The translations under genes were made by a program, and so were the position numbers. 64,000 nucleotides of DNA from Ceratopteris richardii. Taxonomy: Eukaryota; Streptophyta; Polypodiopsida; Polypodiales; Pteridaceae. Below the pieces are notes generated by a model, which made no database searches, was not told the origin of the DNA, and saw nothing but the letters and a program-made list of their open reading frames with translations. Of this stretch, positions 46,575 through 56,267 are shown one piece after another; positions within the stretch are counted from its first letter, which is position 1, and each line of letters begins with the position of its first letter. The stretch is from positions 129,487,638-129,551,637 of the forward strand of contig CM035423.1 of NCBI GenBank assembly GCA_020310875.1, written 5' to 3'.

Positions 46575-46928
46575 GTAGAACAGCAGCATCATCGTAGTTA
46601 ATGGTCATGCTACGCTGAATTCCTCCCGTAATATGAGTTGTTTCTGCGTCAATAATTATCAGACCCTGATGGAACGATGAAAATCTCCCAAGTAGATAGC
46701 TATTGAATGCCAATCGCAGTCTGCATTATGGTTTTGATTAAGGTGAATTCAATGAATTCTTTTGCGTTTGATTTGATCTCGCTGAGGAGCACGCAACATC
46801 TTCGTTACAGCGTCCATCGAAAATGTACTCAGCATCATTGATTTGATCCGGCTGAAGAGCACGCAGTGTCTTCGTTACAGTGTCATCCCCTCCATGGCTG
46901 AAGAGCACGTAGCCGAAATGGGAGGATG
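46575..46928. other. Flank with 70-bp-period direct repeat
   Basis: GATTTGATC(T/C)(C/G)GCTGA(G/A)GAGC followed by ACGCA and CTTCGTTACAG starts at 46770 and 46840, and GGCTGAAGAGCACGTAG appears a third time at 46896. It continues, across the LINE insertion, the unusual GC-richer sequence of 42860-43544. No coding frame was recognised. Confidence 0.6.
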
Positions 46929-47187
46929 TTTTTTTTTTAAATGGAGGTTCAGCCGAAGCCTACTCCCCGAACTTTAACTTTAAAATTGCAACTGTACAAG
47001 TGAATGGGCATAGCACCCGCGGGACCCCCCGTATCCCACAAAGCAGGGGTTAGACAAGGTTACAACTGAAAGAGACATGGTTACAACTGGGTTTAACTGG
47101 CCTAAGCCATAACATGTCCAACCCGGGACTTGAACCCTGGATCTCCGCCTCAAGAGGCCAAAGCTCAACCAACTGTCCTACGGGACG
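46929..47187 (-). mobile_element. tRNA-derived SINE sharing the LINE tail
   Basis: A minus-strand element of about 260 bp. Its 5' head is tRNA-like, with an A box TAGGACAGTTGG (plus 47169-47180) and a B box GGTTCAAGTCC (47126-47136) 33 bp apart, the internal RNA polymerase III promoter. A tRNA-unrelated body follows. The 3' part (plus 46929-47050) aligns with the LINE tail: TTTAAAT, GGAGGTTCAGCCGAAGCCTA against GGAAGTTCGGCAATAGCCTA, GTACAA, then GGGACCCCCC and ATCCCACAAAGCAGGG. It ends in A10. The acceptor stem cannot pair well and no CCA-type end is present, so it is not a functional tRNA gene. A TSD was not identified. Confidence 0.88.
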
Positions 47188-48769
47188 AAAACAATACGGA
47201 ATGAATGCTTCCCCCCATTTTTGGAAAATCCAAAACTATATAGAGAATCAAGTAGAATTTTGTTTTCTTGCAGGGTATGCGGGGTGCGATAATAAAATAT
47301 AATGTCTCCTTCTAATTGCAATGAAATATCATATATCATCTTGTGCCCAGTAATAAAATATACTATTTGAGTCATAGCATAAAGATAAAATATTATTTCT
47401 TTAACCCCGAGAGGGAAGAAAGTAAGATATCTATCAAATTTGAAGGGCTTTTATATTATGAAAATGATTTCCTAAAGTTGTCTTCTATATAAGGCCCCTC
47501 ACATACCTCTGTACACGTACCACCATTTCCCTACAAGTGGATAGATTTGTATGTGTGTATCTCCATCTTATTGTGCTAAATCTATGATACATATCATGCA
47601 ATGGTGTGTTTTGAAAAGTGATATGAGCTTAGGGATCAACTTTATTTCCCCTATTTGCATTTTGAAACATAGTGCGGCTCTTGGCATGAGTGCTAAGGCA
47701 AAAGACTGAAATTATTCTTTTTTTTTATGGAAACATCAAGCTCAATTGGGACACTCATGTCTTCTCATAGGCCATGAACCACTATTTCCTCCACTGAGAC
47801 ATACATCTTGCTAGATAATGATTGATGGACGAAGATGACCATATGTACCAGGAGATTGGATATTGATGAAACCAAGGAAGACACAAAAATTTAAAAGTGG
47901 CATTATGTGCTTGGACTCTTGGAAGAGTAGAGTTATTGGCTTTAGATTAAGTGAAAGAAGGTCAATGAAAGAAATTTTTCCCGATCACGTGTACATGCAC
48001 AAAAAGATAATACTTACAAAATATCTACAATTATCTTCAAATGTGGAGAGTCAATTATAATTATTTCACATCATTTTACCATGTAAGTTATCGAAAACAC
48101 TATTGAATTTGCAAAAACTTCAGACATCCATCCCTCACCCTAAAAGGAATGGCAACCCCTCAAACCCATTATAGTTCATTTCCATGCAAGCATTGGTTTC
48201 ATAAGAGAGCTTCAATATGGCTACATGAGAGCAAGGCAGCTCTTAGAGTTTGGCATTTTCTTTTATGATCACTTCTACAAACTTATGAGAACAATGAGAG
48301 AGGAAGGCTTGAAAAGCTACCAAGGAAAGCTCGGAAGATCTATTTTTTCCTAATATATCTATGGATATATTGGAATCTTTTCGAATAAAATTTGCAAGCC
48401 AATTGAGACAAGATATAGAAACAAGAACTCTGAAACTACAGTTTTCCATTCTTATTGGATTATTTTCCGAATTCTTTGGTGTAAGAGTTACTCTTGCAGC
48501 ACTTAATTACAATGTTAGTGACAAAGAGGAGCTTTCTAGATTTCTATATAGTGGGTGAGATAGTGTTTCATTCCAAAATGTTGTAGACAAGGTGGTACAC
48601 AATACAATAACAACCAAGTACATGATTTCCTCTCATAAATTTGTATTTTCGTTCTCCTATAAGCATAGTACACTTATGGAAAATGAGATGGTTCCAATGG
48701 ATGCACCTGAGAGACCCCAAAATATTATTAAGGTAGATGTAAGAAAGTAGTTACACAAGAGAACACAAG
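47188..48769. other. Gene-free stretch
   Basis: No domain-bearing frame, RNA gene or LTR was recognised. Short frames such as 47863-48060 and 48361-48558 have plausible composition but no identifiable family. Confidence 0.5.
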
Positions 48770-49078
48770 AGTAGAAGGAGAGAAGATGGAGTTTATGAAT
48801 TCACTAAACTAAGTGGGAAACTCATGGAATGCATACAACTCAAGAAACAAAGTTGGGATGATGCTTATATAGAGTTTTACTTTTCCTACAATTTAGCTAA
48901 CCACCCACCAATCAGTGTAGGTGCACTTTTTGGTGGCTGATTTGATGAGATTTGAATTTGATTGAGTTTGGTGGAGCTTCTTACTTTATTCCATGACTTT
49001 GGGTCCTCCTTTTTGGTTGTTCCACTTGAAAAATTCAAGGTTAAGCCCTTTTACATGATTAAGACTTGATTTTTAACA
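48770..49078 (-). repeat. 3' LTR, truncated
   Basis: Matches 56585-56896: shared GGAATGCATACAACTCAAGAA, CACCCACCAATCAGTGTAGG and TGATTTGATGAGATTTGAAT. The minus-strand start is TGTTAAAAATCAAG (against TGTTGAAAGTCAAG in the 5' LTR). The remaining roughly 500 bp of LTR expected on the left are missing or unrecognisable. Confidence 0.82.
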
Positions 49079-49090
49079 CTCCCCCTCAAG
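49079..49090 (-). other. Polypurine tract
   Basis: The minus strand reads CTTGAGGGGGAG immediately before the 3' LTR start TGTTAAA. This is where plus-strand DNA synthesis would be primed. Confidence 0.88.
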
Positions 49091-49966
49091 TCTCAAGGCC
49101 TAGGTCCTTCATTCCAATGCATGCCTTGAAGTGTTGTAGCTTTACTCCATCCAATGCTTTGGTAAACATATCTACATATTGGCCTTTGTATTGACATGCT
49201 CCACCTTGACATGCTTTGACATGATCTTCTCTCTAATAAAGTGGTAATGCACTTCTATATGCTTCGACCTTGCATGGAACGCCGGATTTTGAGCCAAACA
49301 TATGCTACTTATGTTTTCACAAAAAATAGGTACTTGCTTAACCTGCAATTCAAGATCAATAAACAACTTTTTGAGCCACATAAGCTCACATGAGACGTGC
49401 TAAGCCTCTGTACTCAGCTTCGATCGATGAGAGAGCCACTATTAGTTGTTTCTCTGACATCCATGAGATGGTCTTCTTCCCACCATGATAACATAACCAC
49501 TAGTGCTCCTCCTATCATCTTTGGAACCTGCCCAACCAGCATCACAATAAGCTTGTAGATTTAATCCATCATCAAATGGATAATATAGACCTTCATTCAT
49601 TGATCCTTTAAGGTATCTAATTACCCTTTAGGTTGCAACAAGATGAGGTACTCTTGGTGCTTGCAAAAATTGAGATAACACTCCAACTACATGTACAATA
49701 TCTAGTCTTGTCATAGTAGCATACAAGAGAGAGCCAAATATTGACCTATACATGGTGACATCCTTCACTTCTTCCCCTTCATGAGCACTTATTTTAACAT
49801 TTACTTCTAATGGATTTGAAATGGGATTTCAATCACACAAGCCAAACTTCTTCAAAAGATCTAGAATGTATTTTCTTTGCATCAAGTATATACCTTCCTC
49901 TTTATATAGTACTTCAATCCCAAGGAAGTACCTTAAAATCCCTAAATTTGAGATTTTAAACTCACA
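49091..49966 (-). pseudogene. Copia RT C-terminus and RNase H remnant
   Basis: Downstream of a frame break after KRKL, codons for FEISNLGILRYFLGIEV-like and VIRYLKGSMNEGLYYPFDDG (about 49560-49625) mark the end of RT and the connection to RNase H. YCDAGWAGSKDDRRSTSGYV follows, then NPAFHARSKHIEVHYHFIREK and VEHVNTKANM (49172-49381), the usual C-terminal RNase H motif. Stops and indels separate the pieces. Confidence 0.78.
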
Positions 49967-51190
49967 TCAAAGCTTCCTCTTTATGTCCTTGATGTTTTCT
50001 TCATCCTCCCCTATAATGATCAAATCATCAACATATATACGAATGAAAACAATTTTGCTACCTTCCTTCTTCACAAAAAGTGATGGGTCTGCATGACTCT
50101 GATTGTATCCACATTTTACCAAGTAGTCCATGAGTCTTTGATTCCAAGATTTTGGGGCTTGTTTGAGTCCATAAAGAGCCTTCTTTAGCCTACATACATG
50201 ATGTGGAAACCTCTCATCCTCAAAGCTTTGGGGATGCTCCATGAAGACTACCTCTTCAAGCTCTCCATTTAAGAAAGCATTCTTCACATCCAACTGGTAC
50301 ATCTTCCAACCTTTTGAGGTTGAAATTGCAATCAAAATTCTTATGGTAGACATCTTACCTACTGGAATGAATGTTTCCTCAAAGTCTATGCCATAGGTTT
50401 GAGCAAAACCTTTGGCAACCAGCCTTGCTTTATACCTAGAGATGCTCCCATTTGCATGCCTCTTTACCTTGTACACCCATTTGTTGTCAATGGCTTTCAT
50501 GTCCTTCGTTCTTGGCACCAATGACCAAGTATCATTTTCTTCAAGTGCCTTGACTTCCTCCTCCATGGCTTCAATCCATTCCCTATGCTTATTTGCTTCT
50601 TCAAAAAAGTTAGGTTCTTCACAAGCTATAACTTGGCTCATGTAGGCATAGTGTCTTACAATGAATGAATCATAAGTTAAGCTTTGAACAGGGTATTTAA
50701 GCTTATTGGATGACCTTACCTCACCATTCAGTATTAGGAATCTCCTCCTCCTTGGTTTAGATGCTTTAAATCCTAGAGTTTCTAATTTTTCCATATCTTC
50801 GTCACTTGTAGATTCCATGTCTACCCATTGATGGTCTTCGTCATTTGCCTTTTCCTTTCCTTTGCTACTTTCTTCACTTGAATGAGTTTCATTCCTTGTC
50901 CACCCATGCCAAGCTGATGTATTACTCTCCTCTGCTGGTGTTCTTGAAGTGGTTGGACCACTCATCTCCATGCTTTGTTGTTGCTCTTTGAACTTCTTCT
51001 TAGTTTCATATGCATCATCAACGTGTAACACATCCTTGCTGCCATACCAAGGCAACAACTCATCAAATATTGCATCCTTGGATATATTAAGCTCTTTGGT
51101 GCAAGGGTTATAGCATCTAAAACCCTTTTGATCTAAAGAATATCCAATAAATATACACCTATCTGCCTTCAAGTCTAACTTGTGTCTCAA
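49967..51190 (-). pseudogene. Copia reverse transcriptase (407 open codons)
   Basis: The long frame starts in the post-integrase linker (CIFIGYSLDQKGFRCYNP) and a Ser/Glu-rich stretch, then enters RVT_2: EWIEAMEEEVKALEENDTWS, NKWVYKVKRHANGSISRYKA, RLVAKGFAQTYGIDFEETF, MYQLDVKNAFLNGELEEVVF, CRLKKALYGLKQAPKSWNQR and the catalytic YVDDLIIIG. It stops 15 codons later, where other Copia elements continue. A stop also separates it from integrase upstream. All RT catalytic residues are present, so the damage is in the flanks. Confidence 0.88.
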
Positions 51191-51211
51191 TTCTTGAGGT
51201 ATGTGAACATA

Positions 51212-51992
51212 TCACACACAACCAAATACTTTGAGATGTGAAAGGTTGGGTTTCTTACCACACCAAGCTTCATAAGGTGTAACTCCATGTACTCCTAAGG
51301 TTGGACACCTATTCATAATGTATATGCTTGTATTTGTTGCATTAGCCCAATAAGAGTTAGGAACATTCATTTCATTTAACAAAGCTCTAGCCACTTCTGC
51401 TATGTATCTATTCTTCCTCTCTACCACACCATTTTGTTGAGGTGTATACCTGCAAGTGAATTTCCTTTTGATGCCATGGTCATGTGAAAAATCTGAAAAT
51501 TCATTTGAAAAATACTCTCTCCCCTCCATCCAATCTGAGAGTCTTTATATACTTCCCTGTTTCCTTCTCCACTAGGTTTTTGAACCTCTTGAAGTGGTAA
51601 AATACCTCTGACTTTGACGTCATGCAATGCATCCAAACAAACCTTGAATGATCATCTATAAATGTGAGAAAATATCTATTACCTCCAATGGATGGCTCCC
51701 TTGTAGGTCCCCATACATCTGTGTGTATGAGATTCAACACTTCATTGCTTACATGTGCTCCCTTCTTGAATGGCAATCTTCTTTGTTTACCTAATTGACA
51801 AGCATGGCACAAATGTTGCATATTTTGAGATGTAAGATCACGTAAGCTACTCACCAAGCCCTTCCTTTGCTTTTCCTTCATCTTTTGTAAGTTTATGTGT
51901 CCAATTCTTTTATGCCATAAGTCCATTTTTGTAATCTGTTTATTTCCAATTGACAAGTAGACAGTGTGAGGGGTTGATGGCTTTACCTCCAT
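51212..51992 (-). pseudogene. Copia integrase
   Basis: Frame 51992-51501 holds the zinc finger DLWHKRIGHINLQKM..HLCHACQLGKQRRLPF (HX4H and CX2C), then the core start LIHTDVWGP with the first catalytic Asp and FLTFIDDHSRFVW with the second. A frameshift near 51515 leads into 51529-51212 with FTCRYTPQQNGVVERKNR, containing the catalytic Glu, and ATNTSIYIMNRCPT. Integrase joins the cDNA ends to the target. Only one shift and a terminal stop break it. Confidence 0.86.
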
Positions 51993-52229
51993 GGTGAAGA
52001 GTCTTCCTTGCTTCTTTCCTTTTTCTATGAGCTTGTAGTCCTACATCGGGTCTTCAACAAAACATCCTTGATCATTGAACCTCACCTCATAACGTCTTTC
52101 AACCATTTGACCTACTAGAATCAAGTTCTTTGTGACGGTTGGCACATGCAACACATCCTTCAGCACCTTGAAGATTTAAGATCCATTCAATGCAACATCT
52201 CCCACATGTGTAATCTTATGCTCAGTGGC

Positions 52230-52570
52230 ATCCTATGTCTCTACATGTCCTTGAGTGATGGGTGAGTGTAAATTAAAGAAAACATCTTTATTGCAACTCA
52301 TATGGTTGCTACAACCACTATCAAAGTACCATGTAAAATCTGAATTGACTATTTCACTTGACCCATACATCATAAGCAAGTTCTCATTTTCTAAATTTGT
52401 TGAAGTACTAGCATAATTACCTTGGTTACTTTTGTATCCTTGATTGCCACCTCCTTTGGACCAACAATCTCTTGGATAATGGCCCAATTTTCCACAATTG
52501 TAGCATTCTCCATTGGATGCTTCTCTTCCATGTGATATTCCTCCTCTTCCTCTACTCCTTCCTCTTCCTC
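52230..52570 (-). pseudogene. Copia zinc knuckle and protease remnant
   Basis: The knuckle is CYNCGKLGHYPRDC on the minus strand near 52460-52510. Downstream, TWYFDSGCSNHMSCNKDVF contains the protease active site D-S-G. It ends at a stop at 52233, before the region that should link to GAG-pre-integrase. A Glu-rich stretch at 52520-52570 is an out-of-frame reading of GAR/GGA repeats. The protease cuts the polyprotein. Confidence 0.8.
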
Positions 52571-53312
52571 TTCATCCGTAGCTTTGGTTGGAGCTTTCTT
52601 GGTTGCTTGAGCTTGAGCTTGACCTTCCTCTCCCTTTGCCTTGGGAGTTTTGTCCACCTCTTTTGCCTTTTCCTCTACCTGCATAGAAAACTTGGGCTTG
52701 GCTGCCCTTTGATTGTGAAGCTCCTTGGTTCATCACCTCGGTCACCATCAATGTGATTAATTGATCAAATTCTAGCGGGGAATCCCTCACATAAACTGAT
52801 GTGGTGAATGCTTTCCACCTTTCATCCTCTCTCAAGCCATTGAGAGTGTGCACGACAAGGTTGTCATCTTCGATTGGGCTCCCAACTGAGCCTAGGGTAT
52901 CTGTAAGCTCCCTAACCTTCAAAATATACTCATTTCTATTAGTACTTGGTGTTTTCCTAAGATTATCTAGCACATTCTTGAGCTGAATCTTCCTTGCCTT
53001 GGTTGATGAAGGGTACAATCTCTCCAAGGTCTCCCAAACCTTCTTGGATGTGTCCAAGTCTTGTATATGCCCTATCATGCTATTGCTTATGTGTTGGGAT
53101 AGAATGAATATGACTCTCCTATCCCTTTCTATCCATTCATTAAGTGCCTTGACCTGCCCTTGAAGTGGTGAATCATGTACATGAGGCATTGGTTCCGTGC
53201 CACTCACTAATCCCCACAATCCTTTGCCCATAAGGTACCTGCTAACTCTAAATTTCCGTGGTTGATAATTGCCTTTCTCTAACTTCTCTATTTGTGCATT
53301 ATACTCAATCAT
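52571..53312 (-). pseudogene. Copia Gag (UBN2-type), 5' end possibly missing
   Basis: A 246-codon frame: GKGLWGLVSGTEPMPHV, ALNEWIERDRRVIFILSQHI, SKKVWETLERLYPSSTKARK, LKNVLDNLRKTPSTNRNEYI and VVHTLNGLREDERWKAFTTS, all typical of UBN2 Gag. The last 45 residues are Gly/Ser/Gln-rich (KGKRGGQNSQGKGRGRSSSS), the basic RNA-binding tail before the knuckle. The apparent start is inside the domain; upstream codons to about 53350 may also be coding. Gag forms the particle shell. Confidence 0.85.
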
Positions 53313-53551
53313 ACTGAGCTCTGAGATGCTCCCCTAGCTTCTCCTCAAGGCTTCATATGCTTTAGAAGGTGTGGATATTACCTTTTGATAGCTTTTCCCT
53401 TACAAACCTTCGACTAGTTGAGATCTCGATCCACGTACCCCCTTTCGATGTCTTCTTGCTTTGATAAGTCCTCTTTGTGATTCCATGAGTTGTCTTTATC
53501 CCTTCAAGTCTTCAATATGATGCCCAATGATGTCTCCAAGCCTCCAAAATG

Positions 53552-53563
53552 GCTCTGATACCA
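53552..53563 (-). other. Primer-binding site, initiator tRNA-Met type
   Basis: The minus strand reads TGGTATCAGAGC one base after the LTR end (CA = plus 53565-53566). An exact match to the initiator tRNA-Met complement; it fixes the orientation of the host Copia element. Confidence 0.93.
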
Positions 53564-53745
53564 TTGATGGGGGATTATTCTAACACCCCAATGCAACAAT
53601 GGAAGTTGGCTGCCCTCCACTAGGTTCAGAAGCAGTGATATATGCTCACTGTTCTCAACTTTTCTCTGTACCAGTATAGGGAATTAAAATGAAAATTTTC
53701 AGACTTACAGTAGACTATAAGAGCTACCCAACAAGTTTTAAATCA

Positions 53746-53974
53746 TGTTGATATATTTAGGTAGTGATGTGTGTGAACACTCTAGGACCGCCGGAGCACT
53801 TTTTTCCCTCTTTAGGAGGTTTTTTCCCCCGACTTGTATATACGCCTATTGCCCTAATGGGCTACTTATCTTTGTACATTCTCTAGTAATACATTCAGTA
53901 TTGTGTGTTGTGCTCCAAGCTTCTTCTTCTTCCTTGTGTTATTCACGTGCTTCCACAGATGTCTAACTCCAACA
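53746..53974 (+). repeat. 5' LTR of the nested Copia
   Basis: Starts TGTTGATATATTTAGGTAG and ends TCTAACTCCAACA. It shares with the 21021, 57361 and 61872 LTRs a TTTTTTCCCTCTTTAGGAGG block followed 20-25 bp later by a TATA-like TTGTATATACGCC. Confidence 0.93.
53800..53845 (+). promoter_or_regulatory. Conserved LTR core and TATA-like box
   Basis: The block TTTTTTCCCTCTTTAGGAGG (53800-53819) and the TATATA at about 53837-53842 are the best-conserved parts of the LTR in five copies across the window. Their position, with R-type sequence after them, fits a pol II core promoter of the element family. Function is inferred from conservation and position only. Confidence 0.5.
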
Positions 53975-53976
53975 AT

Positions 53977-53988
53977 TGGTATCAGAGC
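53977..53988 (+). other. Primer-binding site of the nested Copia
   Basis: TGGTATCAGAGC, exact initiator tRNA-Met type, two bases after the LTR end. Confidence 0.93.
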
Positions 53989-54326
53989 AGGTCGTCACTT
54001 CATCTAGGGCGCTGTCGACACTCCTCCGGTTGCAATCTAATCGCACGAATGTTGGTGAGCATACTCAACATGTTTTCGAGATCAAAACGGCTTTGCTCTG
54101 TGGTGCCGAAATCGCGATCTGAGCTCGTTTCGGCCTCCGAACGCACCATCACAGTGCTTGTGCAGGCTACTTCGTCTTTTTGTGCCAAAGGTATATACTA
54201 ATTTTTGTTTGCCAGTATAAGCGTCTCAAAGTTTGCTACAGGTCTAGTGGAATATGTCTGGGTAATTCTGCTCAACTTTTTGAGATAGAGTCAATTTTCT
54301 GCATCAAGGTATTTTAGTCACCGTCC

Positions 54327-55440
54327 ATGGCTGAAAGCAGTGATGTATTTTGTATGTTGGTTGTTGAGGATAAGTTGGATGGTACCAACTACCCGTTATG
54401 GGCTTATATGATGCAACATGTGTTGGTTGCAAAAGGATTGTGGAACATTGTTCAGGATGTCGAAAAACGTCCTATCACACCTGCAACTATTACAACTGCA
54501 GGTACTGAAGTTGATGCAGAAGGTGTCGAAGATGATGATATTCTGCATATTCCTATTCGTGCTGCGGTTTTTGCTGCACCTACTGTAGAGTAGATTCACT
54601 AGGATGGCAGAGATGCCCAGGCACATGCATTGATAGCTTTGTCTATCAAACGTGCCATTATTCCTCACATTTGCTCTTGCAGAACAACTAAGGATGCTTG
54701 GGATACACTTACCACATTGTACCAAGCTAGGAATGAGGCTCTTGTTGCTTACCTCTGAAAACAGTTGGAGAGTGAGCACATGAATGAAGCTGATTCTATG
54801 GACAATTTCCTAATGAAGATCAAAGACTTGAAGGAATAGTTGATTTCTGCTGATGAGGTTATACCAGATAGCTCACTTGTGCAGACCGTTCTAAATGGTC
54901 TTCCTAATTCATATCAGAGTTTTGCTTCTACTCTTTAGTTGATGATGAAAGGCAATCCAAATGCCTTATCATTTGAGGAGTTAGTCTCTGTTCTGTTGTA
55001 GGAAGATTAGTCCAGACACAATAGGTCCATTATGCGAGTTGCAGATCAAGCTTTCCTGGCTAGTTAGAATTGCAAAGGAAAATGGAGCTCTTCAACTAGT
55101 AAGCAGAAATTTGTTAATTCTGCATATTCAAAGAAGGAAGATAAAGATGAGAAGAAATCAGGAAAGCAGAAATTGTTTTGTAAGTATTGTAAAGAATGAT
55201 CATATCATAAAGAACCATCCAAAACTGGCTGCTAAAGAGGCAAAGAAGAAAGAGGCTGGAATGGTTGTTACAGAGGCCTCTACACCAAAAATAGAGTCTA
55301 CTAATCTTGTGCAAGAAGAAGAATGGGCGTTTACTATTGTCTGTAGTTTTGACCCATCTTCTCATGAGCAATGCATGTCTATAGTAGACTCAGATGTTTG
55401 CCAGTATTTTGACAATGGGGCAACCAAACATATTACCTCA
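54327..55440 (+). pseudogene. Gag and protease of the nested Copia, broken
   Basis: ATG 54327 opens MAESSDVFCMLVVEDKLDGT and NYPLWAYMMQHVLVAKGLWN, the standard Gag start. A TAG at 54591 and more stops follow, while homology continues (SCRTTKDAWDTLTTLYQA near 54670, LIPDSSLVQTVLNGLP-like near 54860-54905). The knuckle near 55170-55210 reads CKYCKE then a stop where Trp or Arg would be. The protease site near 55405 is YFDNGATKHITS, with the usual D-S-G changed to D-N-G. It is collinear with 57762-58810. Confidence 0.8.
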
Positions 55441-55963
55441 TAGCGTAGTTTCTTCTCTTCACTCGAGCTTGCCCCTACAGGGAATACTGTTATATGCGCC
55501 AATAACTCCTCTTATCCTGTTACGGGAGTTGGTAAGATCATTTTGACTACTGCTAATGGTAGTTCTTTCACTTTGTCAGATGCTTTATTTGTGCCAGGGA
55601 TCAAGAAGAACCTCTTATTAGTTTTGGCATTAGCCAAGATTGGCTTGGTTGTGAAATTTGTTGATGACAGGTGTACAGTTCATGATCTGTCAAATGGCGA
55701 TGTGATTATTTTCTTCTGCCACCACCATCTTCACTGACAGTCAGACCGCATTGGCAGTTGTGAGGAACCCTATGTTCCATGCTCGCACTAAGCACATTGA
55801 GGTGCATTATCATTATGTCAGGGAGAGGTTCTTTGCTAGGGAGATCAGCTTGGCATATGTGCCCACGCAGGAGAACATTGCAGACGTTTTCACGAAGGCT
55901 CTACCTAGGGAGAAGTTTGAAGCTTTCCGCAAAGCTTTGGGTTTACTTCCTTTTGTGGAGTGA
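55441..55963 (+). pseudogene. Protease tail fused to RNase H end (deletion junction)
   Basis: The protease and GAG-pre-integrase part (GTDSSSFTLSDALFVPGIKK-like, then FVDDRCTVHDLSNGDVII) runs to about 55709. There the sequence jumps to the RNase H terminus: FHARTKHIEVHYHYVRERFF and VFTKALPREKFEAFRKAL, ending at the stop 55961. The missing part corresponds to about 59070-61760 in the related element plus the RNase H segment, roughly 3 kb. The junction lies in a T/A-rich stretch GATTATTTTCTTC, and microhomology is possible. Confidence 0.8.
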
Positions 55964-56037
55964 TTTCAACATAGCTTGCCACTTCCTTATACATGAGTGC
56001 CAGCTAGTTGTTCACCGCATCAGTCTCGGGGGGGATT

Positions 56038-56267
56038 TGTTGATATATTTAGGTAGTTATGTGTGTGAACACTCTAGGATCCCTAGGGCACTTTTTTCCC
56101 TCTTTAGGAGGTTTATTTCCCTCGGCTTGTATATACGCCTATTGCCCTAATGGGCTACTTATCTTTGTACATTCTCTAGTAATACATTCAGTATTGTGTG
56201 TTGTGCTCCAAGCTTCTTCTTCTTCCTTGTGTTGTTTGTGTGCTTCCGTAGACGTCTAACTCCAACA
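56038..56267 (+). repeat. 3' LTR of the nested Copia
   Basis: Preceded by the purine tract TCGGGGGGGATT. It begins TGTTGATATATTTAGG and ends TCTAACTCCAACA, followed by the target duplicate AATCA. Confidence 0.93.

Larger units (their letters stand above)
53746..56267 (+). mobile_element. Nested, internally deleted Copia element
   Basis: Direct LTRs of 229 and 230 bp (53746-53974 and 56038-56267) with TG...CA ends flank 2.1 kb of internal sequence. The TSD is AATCA (53741-53745 and 56268-56272). Internal order: PBS, gag, protease, GAG-pre-integrase start, then directly the last about 80 codons of RNase H and the polypurine tract. Integrase, RT and most of RNase H are deleted at about 55709. 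The LTRs differ at roughly 17-18 positions by eye, mostly transitions, so the insertion is not recent. Confidence 0.93.

Noticed and set aside
47114..47187. tRNA gene on the minus strand
   Set aside because: A and B boxes are present, but the acceptor stem does not pair convincingly, and the sequence continues into a SINE body, a LINE-like tail and poly-A. It is the head of a SINE.
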